Shown here piece by piece: positions 13,201 to 25,825 of a DNA stretch of 64,000 nucleotides. The position numbers were made by a program, and so were the translations under genes. The stretch is taken from contig JACSVZ010000014.1 in assembly GCA_014706295.1 (NCBI GenBank), positions 71,255,541 to 71,319,540 on the forward strand, in the 5' to 3' direction. The notes beneath the pieces were generated by a model that saw only the letters and a list, made by a program, of their open reading frames with translations, made no database searches and had not been told where the DNA came from. Source of the stretch: Lycocorax pyrrhopterus obiensis. Its lineage: Eukaryota > Chordata > Aves > Passeriformes > Paradisaeidae. The number at the start of each line of letters is the position of its first letter. Position 1 is the first letter of the stretch.

Positions 13201-15770
13201 ATCAAAGCCCTGTTTAATGGCAGTGCTCTTTTTCAGGTGCATGTGATTTAGTTTTCCTGTGCTGAGTTCTGATACTACATTCCCATGTTCCTATGTTTCT
13301 ATCCTAGGATGCTGTGTTGAATTATGTAGACTTCTGATACTCTGCAGAAATGTACAGGAGCCTTGACTATCACAGGAAAAACAGTTCCTAGATATCTTTA
13401 ATTGGCTTTGCAGGATCAGGGGATGCTTTTGAAATCTCTGATATGAATGATAATTTGATGACCCCCAAAGACAGCAGCATACCTAGGAAAAAAGCCTACT
13501 TATTCTCAATCTCCTGCCTCAAATATGGGGGGTTTTTTTCTGGCTTCTAGGATCAGCTTTTTACAACAAAATTGGAGAAATATAATCACAGAATACCAGC
13601 ATCTTGTGCAGCATGTATTCAAGGGAGCCCTAGATGCATGGATGAATTTCCCAGAGGCATCTATCACACATCAGTGTAATACTTTGTTAACTCCCATACT
13701 TCACACATTTTCTCTTTTTTAATCTTTTTTTTTCCCTGTGAATCATTAACTGAAAGCATTCTTACCAATAATGAAAAAAAACAAACATTATTTGATCATA
13801 ACCTTAACTCATGACCTTGTCCAGGCAGCAAAGCGAAATCTTGTGACTACGTAACTACAACTGCAGATTCAAGGAACAGAAAACTTCAGAGAGCCTGCAA
13901 TCCCCTCAGAAGGTGGCTGGCAGGTGAAACGAGTGAGGAAAAACCTCGGCAGCGAGTGCTGCACTGTGGCCTTCCAGTCCATCACAAAACATGTGCCCGA
14001 CACAGGTTTATCCACTTTTTAAAGGGCAGGAGCAAGAGGAGAGCTGGTTCCTTGAGTCAGCTGGTCCGAAGAGAGCAGCAACTTTTCCCTCCTGGCACCT
14101 GGGAGAACACTTCCATCGCTTGATCCCTGCACAGAGAAGCACTGCAGCATTCAGGAAACGCCCGTCTTTACCAGTTTTGCTTGTGTTACTCGGAGCTATC
14201 TGCCATCTTGTTACAAAGTGACTTCATCTGAGAAACCTGCAACCCCCTACAGTCAAGTGTCAAAGAATGCAAACAGTAAGGCAGAGAGGGTAGAAGTTTA
14301 ATATTTACTTAGTGTTTTAAAACAGAACATCTATTCCAACATAGGTAGGGGTTTAGATGTCGTGGAAAAGGCAGAGCTCTCGTCTGAGGAGCAGTGCACT
14401 AGCTATTTATCTTGTAGCTTTCCCTCTTCTGCTTTTCAGCTTTAATGAGATTTCACAAGCAATTCTTTTTCCACATCAATTTACAGTTGTCATGTCCTTG
14501 TCAGAATAATTTTTTGTAATTTTTTTTTTTGTCTGGAACATTACTGAGAAGAGACGTAATTGGAAGATGTGTGTAACTTTGAACACTTGCAGATTTGTAT
14601 GAAGTTTAATAGCTTCTTGTTTATGTTTCCCATGACTTACAGAAACGGGAGACAGGCCCAAATCAATAAGTTAAGTATATGCACTGTGTAAATATGGCCA
14701 CATCCCAAAGCGAAGCATTAAGTGGGAGGGGACTGGACAATAGGAAGTTTTTTGTTGATATTTTGCAGATCCGTACATCCTGTAAAAAGGATAATTATGT
14801 ATGTGGCACTCCTATGGCTTGTTTTTCAGAAACTAGAATACTAACATTTAGTAGGTTTTCAGTTGTAGTTATTCTGTTTAAGTACCGGTTTAGTCTTTTA
14901 TTATTCAAAACCCTGGCAACAGGTATTCAGACCCTACTTTCTAAATCCATGCCTTTTTGTTCTAGGTTGTAGTTCGGAATAACCCAAGGCCAAAGCACCA
15001 ACCCAGGCACTGCCATTTTGATATTTCTCTTGGAGCTGCGGTTCCTACACAGTACTTGGGAAAGCTGTTTCTCAAAGGAATGGCCTTTCAGAAGATAAAG
15101 TGAGCACAAGCTTGAAAGAAAAGCTTAGGACAGGAGCTTATGACTAATCTGATTCAGCCAGCTGATAGGCATGTCTCTTTCTCAAACTAATCAGCCTTCA
15201 ATCCTTTCCTGGTGGTGGTAACCATTCAAGAAGCTTAGTTTGGACCCGCTAAACCCCTGTACTTGTCATTCACTTGCACTGGCTTCCTCTCGTGTATTCC
15301 TTAAATTCCAAGTGTTTTCTGCACCAGTCCTCTGCTGTCCCTCACTATTATGGATCTGTCTTCCCTCATGACTGTTAAGTAATAGTTATCAGGCATGTTG
15401 TAAGAGAACCAACGATAAGGAAAGGCTGCCTGGGGCTCATGTTGTATTTCAGCTGTGGCACCCACAACAGTCTACCTCACATGTGGCTAGACTGAAAACT
15501 CCCCGGCAGTCCTAATCCTAACCTCGGTAACAAGATTATCGTGAGACCCAGCTCCACAGATAGCAACATCCAGTCCAGCCAACATCCAGACTAAATCCAC
15601 CGGGAGCTCAGGTCATCTCCCTTTGACCCCAAAGAGCTCTTTTCTTTTGGCCTCTAGGTATGTTTTCTGGGGTCCAACCTTTGTGAATTCTTTGAGAGAT
15701 GGTTTTTAGCAACAGGAATGTTGGTTGAATGAATTCTGCCTTTTCAGCCTAACTAAACAATCCACTTCGG
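7271..15770. other. Intergenic; no gene seen
   Basis: No supported gene. A T-run followed by an A-run lies near 7508-7532. A 122-codon minus-strand open frame at 9140-9508 reads less like simple sequence than its neighbours but matches no family I recognise and has no clear splice context. The stretch about 10441-10570 is AT-rich with homeodomain-like cores and could be conserved non-coding DNA. Nothing else stands out. Confidence 0.55.
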
Positions 15771-15779
15771 GGGCCTTGT

Positions 15780-16400
15780 GACATTTGAAGTTGGGTTTTC
15801 CATAATCTTTTAGTCCTGGGGAGGCACACTGTGGTTTCTACACATGAAAAGGTAGAAAGACAAGTGGTAGAGGACAGTCATCCTGATGCCTTTTCCTGGT
15901 CTTAAAATCAAGAGTCGAACACGGTTAGAAAGGAAAAGGGATTTTACCTCGGTATTTATTTTAAGGATTCTTGGGTGCACCACGTCCAGATGGAATGCCC
16001 CAAAATGCACACCGGAATACATGTACCCAAAAGATCTGGTATAACATTATAGGTGTTACTAATGAGCTTATCTATCAAAAATTCCCCAGTGAGAGGTTTG
16101 AATGAGCCCCCCCTCCCCAAGGAACCTTCTCCTGGATGGTTCTATCTCAGTTTACAAAATGTGTTCTGGAGAGGACCTTGGGGTCTGGGGCACACTGATC
16201 CCTAACTATGAAGCTTTTAAAATGTTTAGTCTCCCAGCTTGACAAATAAGTCTCCCAGCTTGACAAATAAGTCTAACAATGTAGGCTAAAAAGCACTAAG
16301 AATACAGAAGTTATAAGGTATAAAAGGGGTATAAAACAAAGGCAAAAAATCATCATGGCATCAATCCAAGTAATTCTGAAGTTTTGTGCTGGGCCCAGAT
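15780..16400 (-). repeat. ERVK-like solo LTR remnant
   Basis: On the minus strand the segment contains GACGTGGTGCACCCAAGAAT followed by AAAATAAATACCGAGG (near 15945-15990), an arrangement I recognise from avian ERVK-type LTRs, with AATAAA as the polyadenylation signal. A 21-bp unit is exactly duplicated at 16229-16249 and 16250-16270. No retroviral genes flank it. The family assignment is from memory and the ends are approximate. Confidence 0.5.
16229..16270. repeat. Exact 21-bp tandem duplication
   Basis: The unit GTCTCCCAGCTTGACAAATA plus one A occurs twice head to tail with no mismatch, and a third copy begins (GTCT) then diverges. It lies inside the LTR-like segment. Identical copies suggest a recent slippage or an LTR enhancer-type duplication. 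Confidence 0.9.
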
Positions 16401-19400
16401 GGGAACAAAATCCGTGAAATTGCTATCATAACTTGCATGTCAGCCTCTCTTCATCCATTTATTAATTTTTTGCTCCAGTAATGGCTACGGAGGAAGCATG
16501 AACAGGTCCTTCCTTATCATTGTATAAAAGTAAATATGTAGAAATATATCTTGTTGCTTTTTTTAGTGCTTTCTAAAAGTGTATTTGGAGCCTCTCTGAG
16601 GTACATGATGTCCTGCTTGCAGCCAGGCAGCCAGTAAGAAGATCGAGCATTCTGTGCTATGCAAAACTGACATTCTGAGAACATTGCACCTTCTAAACAT
16701 TAGCCTAAAAGCAATTTACCAGAGTACAAACCTGCATATTATCAAATAAGAAAGACCTTACTTGTTAATGTGGAAGTAAAATTATAGGAAGATTGGGACA
16801 AACTCTAAATGACCAGAATCATTCTATTTAGCAGAGATCATCATAATCCAAGTAAACTTCAAGTTTGAAAATGCTCTGCAGCACCTTCTGTGACCTGATG
16901 CTTCACATCCACCTTGCTCATATCAACAGCTGAATGATCATCCTGGGAAGGGTACCTGCAACAGGATTAAAAAATCCTCTCACTGCTGCTTAGGCAAATT
17001 TTCAGAATATTTGCTTCTGCTTCTGCTTCACCTATGAGTTTGTAGGGCCGATGGAGACATTGGGGTGGCCCTGCCCATGTGCACGGGGTGAGAATGGACA
17101 CGTGGTGCTTGCAAAGCACAGACAGTGGCATAGGCACAGAAATGCTGATCCTGGCAAAGGTCTGCCAGGGAACCAGCTGACCAAGGGGGTAAGGCTCTAA
17201 GAACATATTATTGCCATCATTGCTATCAAAACACAAGTGTTGTTTCCAACTCCCCCACTACTGGGCATCTCCTGAGTAGTTTAGTACCCTCAGCATTGCC
17301 ACACATACAACTCTGTGAGATCTCAGCCTAAGGGACGTACTTGTGACTCCCTCTATAAATATTTAATTACTGGCTACAGTGTAACATCCAGTTGACATAA
17401 GCATGCACACATCCTGGTGTCTACATTTCCATTACCTTATAGTCACACAATATTTGTGCGTATCATGCTGTGTTAGAAGTAATTTAAATGTTTTGCATCA
17501 TATAAAAACCACTGTGCAGCATATTGGGTATTTTCACAAAGACATGCAAAAATCCACACAATCATAAAATGATAATGTCTGATAATTAAAATTCAATTTA
17601 ATAATACCATGCATGTATTGATATGCATAACAAAAATGCATTTTAAGAAACCCTCTTAAAATTTAGTGATCCATTTTATAGGAATTTGACTTACAGAAAA
17701 GATATTCCTGCATTTTGATTCCTGCAAAACGACGCATGGAAATACTTATACTGCATTGTAACTCTAAGCTCTGCTGTAGTACCTAAGATTTTATGAAGCT
17801 ATGTCAAGTAAATTGTTCATATCTGGATCACAGCAATACAGCAAATCTAATCCAAGATTCAAAACACAGCAGAATGCATATAAAATCTCAACAATTCTGC
17901 CTGAGAGATATTCGTATGGAAGTGGTTTGTTTGGATGTGGGATAGCTTGTTCCATTTTTAACATTTTCAGTAGAAAACAAGTAAACTCAGCATTCGAAGG
18001 TGAAAAGAAATGTGAAAGCACTTATCATTTCATGAACGTGTGGAAAAGATGGCATCATCTTTGGCTTTGTTGTTATTAAAATCACTGTGTTTGCAGAGAG
18101 CCACTTAGGCTCCTGTGCAACAAACTCCTTCAGCTAATGCCAGCAGTTCAGCACCAACAAATTCTATTCCCGATCAACAAAGCATCTAGTCAATTTCAAC
18201 AGAGTTTAAATTTGTATAAAAATTGTAAGTTTAAGTGTGTGGCTCAAACTGGCTGTTCTTCTGACAAAGAATTTTATGTCACATGAATGTAAATGCCATA
18301 AATTAAACTGAAGCTGACCTCTTTCACTCTGGGAATTTTAACCTTACTCATACAGCAGTTAGTTTGAGGTTACTCTACTGAAATTAATCAGTTTTGCTAT
18401 CATGAGGGTGAGATTTAAATTTTAACTTAAAAAAAAATCCCAACCAACAACATATTTCAATCCAGTTCACAAGGAATGGTAGTTTTGTATAATGCAGTTT
18501 TACAGGTTTTAAGAATATAGAGGATACTGCTTAAATCTAAATTCCACTGAAACTTAGTAAGCAGCACACTGCAAACAAAGGAAAATGTATTCCTCAAAGT
18601 GCAAGTTGTCAAAGTACCTCATAGTTCTAATAATAGCTTTCTGGCATTAACAACCTAGAACACAAATGACATCCGCTGAATATTTGTTAATTGTGTTTTT
18701 AGATTGCTTATGGCTACACCAGAGGATATATTCCAGGCTCTGATTTCTATTAATAGATGCCTGCTTTGGAAAGCATGAAACTCCCTCTGTCCTATCCAAC
18801 CTCTCCATGGCTAAGACAGAAAGTGCCCATCTTTTAGACTACCTACTCTCAATAAAATACATATAAAAACTCCCATAATATATAGGGAATATCCATGTGG
18901 ATGCACAACGCGTAGTTGTGTAAAGTTCTGTGAAAGCCTGTGTGAGCCCTTAAGAAATGCAGAAGTTTAATTAATGTGAGCCAGCAGTTATATTTAATGC
19001 TTTCACAGACTCCAGTGTTCTGTAACACTTCAGGAACAGGTGAGGTTCAGTTCAAAGGGATGTTTATCGCAGCTATCTAAATGTATTAAGATTAGACTTG
19101 ACTGTAAATAGAATAAAGTCAACTTTCTTACTAGGCATCTATTAATTTCTCTTTTGATCACTCAGAAACAATTCAAGCGCAATCAGAGCACAAGCCAAAA
19201 CCTGGAACTGTGGAGCCGTAAAGTTTACACAATGTTTTGATAACAACTGTTGAATTTCAGAAAGTTCTGACAAAAACTGATGTCTGCATTTTAGGTCTTC
19301 AGCTTTACGAAACTGACTGAATCTAAAGAAGGGCCAAAGGTATGTAAGTTCTCTCCCCAGTTTTGGGACAAGTGAGAAGATGTAAAGAGGGCAAAATGAT

Positions 19401-22400
19401 TTAATCCTGGAAATGCCATGGAATTATCTCCTCAGGAGATGTAATATTGCTGCAACAAAACCAGATATTCTAAAATTTGCAGTATTTATTAATAAAATAT
19501 TATACTTATGGTGCCAGTAACACTATTAAATTAATTGCTCTTTTTGTGTAACAAGGAGATAGTCTTTTAAGAAGTATTACCCTGTTTTTCCAAAAATGTC
19601 CTTGAAAAGTACATACTCACCACAGACACAAACATTTACATGTTGCAGCTCGTGGTACAGATAAAAAAAAAATTCCATGAAAACATATTACGTATGTATT
19701 GACAAGTTGGATAAGAATGCAAAAACTGATCCAGGAACATGTATCTGCTACTTTTGGCATGGAATTAGCCTGACATTACACCTGCCCTGGCTAGGTGAAA
19801 GATTGCCTAGATATGGAAAGACAGAGCAAATACCAACAATGACGCTTTCATGCAAGAGGCTGGAGAACTTTGTGGTGTGAGGGTAGGGCAGATAGAAACG
19901 TCTGCTCAAAAGCTCTCCAAGGGCAGCGAATCAAAGCTACTTAAACACCAGATGAGAGAGAGGCAGTGGAAAATCTACCGTTGCAGGTTTTATTGGGCAA
20001 ACATATATCCTGAATGTCATTGGGGCAGTTGATTTGTCTTATCCCAAAGCTACAGTTACACACCTTCTGAAAAATCTGTTTTCCTTCCTCCTCACCCTGC
20101 CCATTATTATTCTCATGATCTGAGTCCACTGTACATTTTTCTTGGTCAAATTTGCCTCTCTATCTCACCTAGGGCTGTAATAATCCTACTGCTTCTTTTC
20201 ACAGAGGGCAAAAGAATCAAGAAACCTGGACACACTGCATCCAGAAGCAAAGGTTTTATTCTCCAGTGGTGGAATCCTGTGTAAAACAGCTCTCTTCTCA
20301 CAGAATGGGTGATAAAAACCTGCCCTCTCCTCTCCCTGCCTAACAGTGTCGGCAGTCCTGAGTTTCGATGCAAGCACTGACATAACCTCTTGGGTTGTGT
20401 GCCAGCTGCCTAATTTTGCAGAGTTTAAGAACTCAGCTGGCCTATCTGCTCTCCACAGCCAGCAGAAGGAGTTAGGACACTCTGGAGGGAGGGTTAGGCT
20501 GACTGCCTTCTGGAAGTTCTCCCCCACACCCATTCCAGGCTGACTCTGGGAAGATGAGGTACCTCAGCTGAACAGATTAATTCATTTTATGTGAACTGAG
20601 GCTTCTGTGCAGTACAATAAACGATTTTCCTCAGAGAATAGTATTGCAAAACTAGAGGGCTCTTAGAGTTAACCTTTAACTCCAATGGCTAACCCAGTGC
20701 TTTGTCTACTGAGGGCAGGCAAGTTCTTAGTGTTCCCATCGGAAGAGAAGGACAAGGTGATTGGGCACAGGCAGATTGTAGGATGCTGGCACTGGGAGAC
20801 AGTTCAAATGGGAGCTCTGGAAGAGGGTGTTCTATTGCTGTCTTCGGGCAATTCCCATTCAGGCTAGTGCTGCCAAAGAGAAATGAGGGATAAAAGCAGC
20901 AAATTTTTTCAGAGAAAATGGATTTTTGCCATCTAAAAGTCATGTTTATGGTGGTGGCTTTGTAAGGTGGGGAGCAAAAGAAGGACCTGGCCCTAACTGA
21001 CTGTGGGGAGGGAGAGACAGAAAGAAGAGGGAGAAAAAGAACAGCCTTATCCTGGCAGGAAAAGAATGGTGAGAAGGAGAGGAAAGAATTTTCCCTGCAT
21101 AATTTCCCAAGTAGGACCACCACTGAGGAAGCATCTGATTTAGTTGTCTGAAAGTTGTTTGCATCCTTGAATCTTTGGCAGTAATTTGACATACAAAGTA
21201 GTTACTCCTGTATTTCCCAGGCAAGAAAAACCAAAGTACAGCATTTCTTTTGTGAAATTAAAAAGACAACAAATGATTGAGACCAAATTAGTCACATGGC
21301 TTATAACATTTTTGCCAAATGTATATGTGTACATACGTAATTTTTTAATACTGTACTACCTAAATCAGACTGTCATAATTAATTTATATTTAACTAAAGA
21401 ACCCCTGGTTTCCTGTATAATAAATAGATAAAAAATTGAGGGTTTGAGTTTTTATTTAAAAAAAAAGTTTCAATGCAAGAGTTGTAATGTTTTATCTTCC
21501 CTATATATCCATAGTTCCTGCGAATTACTAGGATACATTTCAGCTAGGGTATTGTGATGATGAACCTCTAGTGCTTTTCCTGAAAATTCACTACTTTGAA
21601 GAAATGCCATTTCACATTTAGAAAATAAATGCCAGGAAAATACAACTGGCAGAAAGATATCAACTTACAGACCCACTAATCAGACTCAGAACAAGGTAGA
21701 AGGGTATCTACTACAAAACCAGTCTCCAAACCTGAGAAGAATTTGAATAGAGGTTACAGTATTTCACAGACAGGACAGTACTGAAACAAACAGACTGACA
21801 ATATATTTTGATCTGGGGGCTGGTTTGGGTTGGGTTTTTTTTAATAATAATAGTAAATTAGCAAAGGATTTAATTTTATTTATTCAATTTTTATCAACTA
21901 GATTTAAAAAAGCAGCACAACATAAATGTAAGTTAGAGACAATGTCACTGCAGAACAATGGAAAAATTATCCAGCAGAACCTAAGTTTTTTCTTGGTACT
22001 GTGTTTGTCCCTGATATCTGCAGAATAATTCGACTGGTGAAAAATAGGTCTTGAATTGGACCCATGTCCAAGTCAGAATGAAGGTAAAGAAATGAAGAGT
22101 GACTTCAGTTGTGCGTGTGAAATGTTTAATGTCCAATCTGACATTATCCAGATTAAAAACAAGAGTTTTGGTACATCTGGATAGTACAGAAAGAGGGATG
22201 GCAACAGCTGCAAAAATTTAAAACATACTATGTATCATAATTTTTGTCCTGGATTTCTAAACTTTCTGCCTTTAGCCCTGACCTTTCCTTCCTGTGCATA
22301 CTGGATAAACAGAAAACAACATTTTTACTGTGAACTCTCAGTGAATCATATTTGTATTTATGAGGCAATTATCTTAAAGGAATAGTCATTCATCCACTAA

Positions 22401-25400
22401 AATATTATTTATCAAAAGAGTAATTATTTTCCAGAACTTTAAGGACTACATCATGTGAAGTACTCATAGCTAACACAGCAGTTTGAATGTAAAGTTATTT
22501 TCTAATTTAATTGTTTTAGGTAGTAAAATCATTACATTACATTATGTTTTAAAGTCACTCTGGTTTCTTTGAGAAAAGTAATTCCTTCTCTTTGGGAACA
22601 AATTGATATATTGTAGTTTTTTAATTGAAAAAAAAGTTAATGAAATATCATCAGAAATCTGAAGACGCAAACACATGAAAAATGATTGGACCATAAAGTC
22701 AAACTTGCAGTTTTCACAGAGCACTGCTAAGTATAAGTTTTCAGGTAATCTCATTAGAGAAGGCCTTCCTGGCGTCTTAAATTATAATTAATAATGTCTA
22801 CACTTTAGTATGAAGATACAATAGTAATATTTCGCAAATTGACAAGACAATTTATTTGTATCTAGTTGCCAAACACTTGAGACGTCAACACTTCATCAAC
22901 CTGTTGACAGAGAATTAAGGAATGAGTGGAGTGAAAAGCACTGCCTTCCAAAAGGCCAGTTCCAGCATTTACCTGTTTTACTCATTAAAAAAAGAGCAAA
23001 CACCTGCTCTCCTGTTGGAACATGAAAATACATATGTCAATATTCTGCCTAAATAGAAATAATTGTCAATTTAGCAAAGTAATGGTGCTGTCCATATTGT
23101 AATAGAAGTAGGACCTTAGAAAAAATACCCACATTTTTTTAATATTACATTTCTGAAGTGTATACTTCCCTTCCCATTAAATATGCTGTGTGTTATTTCC
23201 TGTAAAAGCAGTTTCCCCCAAACACTATGCAGAATTCTTCCTTATATTTAATACAAGAACATGTTACAATGGCTGTGGATGGATGACAGTGTATGCTCAC
23301 CCAAGGAGCAGGAGTTGTAGGGTCAAATAGGAAAAACCTATAGTTTGAAATAGTTGCAGGAAAAACCCAGTATGAATGATAAAATAATCTTTTATGGAGG
23401 TCACTGTCTGTGGCTCATAACTAGGCTCAGTTGCTAGAAAACTAAATCCAGGGAAATTCAATGTAAATATCATCACTCAGTTCTATTCCCAATTTTTATT
23501 AAATACATTTCCTTAAAAAAAAAAAAAGCAACCGAACTTCAGTGACAATATTTAAATATGTCTGATGAGAGGTGAAGTGTTTCAGACTGGAGCTCCAATC
23601 TCCTTGTTAGTGTCCATATTTTTTACCTCTTCCCCCGCCCCCCCGCCCCATGCTCCAAACTTCAAAATGATGTTTAATGAGGGATTTCTTTTAGCAATTC
23701 ACCTCTGTTTGGCATGTCTCTTAAACAAACTGCTTGACCTTAGTGGACCTCAGCAAGTTTAATGCTAAATTCATTCTCCAGTGCCTTGCTGAATAGCACA
23801 GGAGACAAACACATGCTTACATAATTTGCTAAGTTGGGTGTCTAGCTATAATACAGCTATTCAACTGAATATTTGTTTCAATACAGTACAGATCATCAAG
23901 AATTTTTTAAAATTCAGTGGCCTAGAGCAGTACTGAAAACTGTAATCTGGGATCAGATACCTTTCAACCTGCTAAAGCTCAAGCTCTATTACTGACAAAG
24001 GCCAAGAGGAAAGACAGAAAAGAACAAGATGAGGAATATAAAACAAAATACTAGTAATAACTCTAGGAGAAACAAACAGGTAGGGATTCAAAATTTTGCA
24101 CGTAAGTGAAACAAGACAGTGGCAGAATGGAGGCAAATCATTGTCTAAGGCATGTCTTTGCTGTGGAAGGTAGCTGGTCACACAGGGAACAAGGTTTGTC
24201 TTTGCAGGGCCAAACAGAAGCACAAAAGTAATGAAGAATCAGTTATCATTTCCATTACAAACCAGAACAAAAATATTCTTTGAACAGATCATACGATAAA
24301 GGGATAGGAAGAAAAACTGCTGCTTGCTGACAGAATAAAGAGGCAAGAAGGAGCACTGCCAAAAGACAAAATCTGGTTTTTTTGCATTTTGATGTTCTAC
24401 TTGAGAAGGACAACCAGATTTCAAAAGTAGAGGATGTGCAGAGACAGCTGCAGGACAGTATTTCTACTGCATTTTCTTCCAGTCCATCCTGAAGATTAAG
24501 GAGTGCCTAGCATATTAACTCCCTTTGACATAAATGGGTGATGACAATAGACTGCAATGTGTGGGGGTGATGTTTGCCATATGTTTTTTGACAGAGTTGA
24601 AGAAGTTATTTTTGAAACTGGATAAAACAGATTTTACAATATGACATGTGGGACAGGAACGAGCTATAGTTACAGCAGAAGTTCTCCCTCTTGGTCTGAA
24701 TGAGCTGCCTACAGGATGTTTTGGAAATATGAACCAGTTAATCAATCAAAGGAGCAGCAAGTCAGTGTCTGTTTTGATGGTGCTTTAGGTACCTTACATC
24801 AAGGGGGAAGCAAATGATAAAAGAAGATTCTCCTTTGAACATTTCTAGCAGAATTTGCATCAGGTTTTGTGCTGCCAGTTTAGTATCCCTGCATTTATAA
24901 AGGTACCTGATGTCCACTTTTTCCACCAGATGCCTCTGAATAGGGGTGTTTTCCTAGGAGCAGAAGCACTACATGAAGTAAGTTAATGCAAACATCATCT
25001 GGAAATCCAATCCCTAAAGGGATCAGTCCCAGATACAAGCATGAGGAAACTCAGATAGCAACTTATACACTGATTTTGAGAAGAAATTCTGCCTAATCCT
25101 TGCTAAGAGTTCACATATTTGACAGAAACAGGTTAAGAGCTTTAATATTTTCCTCTGCCTGAAAACTGCTGATGTTTTACTGGTCATTTGAATGGCTAGT
25201 CCTTTCTTCCCACCTACCTAAGTCTACAGCATCTGCATCAGCAAGTTTATTATGCTGTGTGTCACCATTTTTTTACCTTAATTGATAGTTCCATTATAGT
25301 TGAAAGATTGACTGTGGCTCCATTTTCCCTCTCCCAGTGCCTTGCAGCATTTTTCACACATGTACTAAGCTCCTTCCTATTTGACCCCATAAGAACCACA

Positions 25401-25578
25401 GCCTCTCATTTTCAGTCCCTTGTTTTTCCACTTCTAAGCACTTTAATTTCTATTTTTTAGAAAACTGGAAATTTTTGTCAATTGTGCTTTTCTTTTTTAA
25501 CGCAGACTAATCAATCAGAACTGTCTGTATGATTTCAAATGGAGATGAGTGGCTGACTGAATATTATTGTAACAATTT
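16401..25578. other. Intergenic; no gene seen
   Basis: AT-rich sequence with no supported exon. The patch around 17480-17700 is rich in ATGCAT and TAATT cores (three ATGCAT within 17609-17641) and may be a conserved regulatory element. The longest open frame (20689-21192, minus, 167 codons) is Ser/Pro/Leu-rich and matches no domain I know. The 23634-23650 area is a short C-rich run. Confidence 0.55.
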
Positions 25579-25825
25579 CATAGAATCATAAAATAATAGA
25601 ATCATAGAATGGCTTCAATCAGAAGGGACTTTTAGGAGCATCTTATTCCAACAGCCTGCCATGGACAGGGACACCTTCCACTATCCCAGGCTGCTCTAAA
25701 GTCTGTCCAACCTGGCCTTCCACGGATGGGGCAGCCACAGCTTCTCTGGGCAAATTGTGCCAGGGCCTCACCACCCTCACAGGTTTGACCCCTTTTCCAG
25801 CTTTTTGCACCATGATGGGGTTTTC
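25579..25825 (-). repeat. CR1 LINE 3' end, antisense
   Basis: The sequence starts with the reverse complement of the CR1 terminal repeat (CATAGAATCATA and ATCATAGAATGG). It continues through CTGCCATGGACAGGGACACC and CTCACCACCCTCACAG, which are standard avian CR1 3' UTR sequence. It is 5'-truncated at about 25825 and followed by a T-run near 25834-25850. Confidence 0.93.

Noticed and set aside
20689..21192. 167-codon minus-strand frame
   Set aside because: Ser/Pro/Phe/Leu-rich, no recognisable domain, overlapped by several other frames on both strands. Probably chance.
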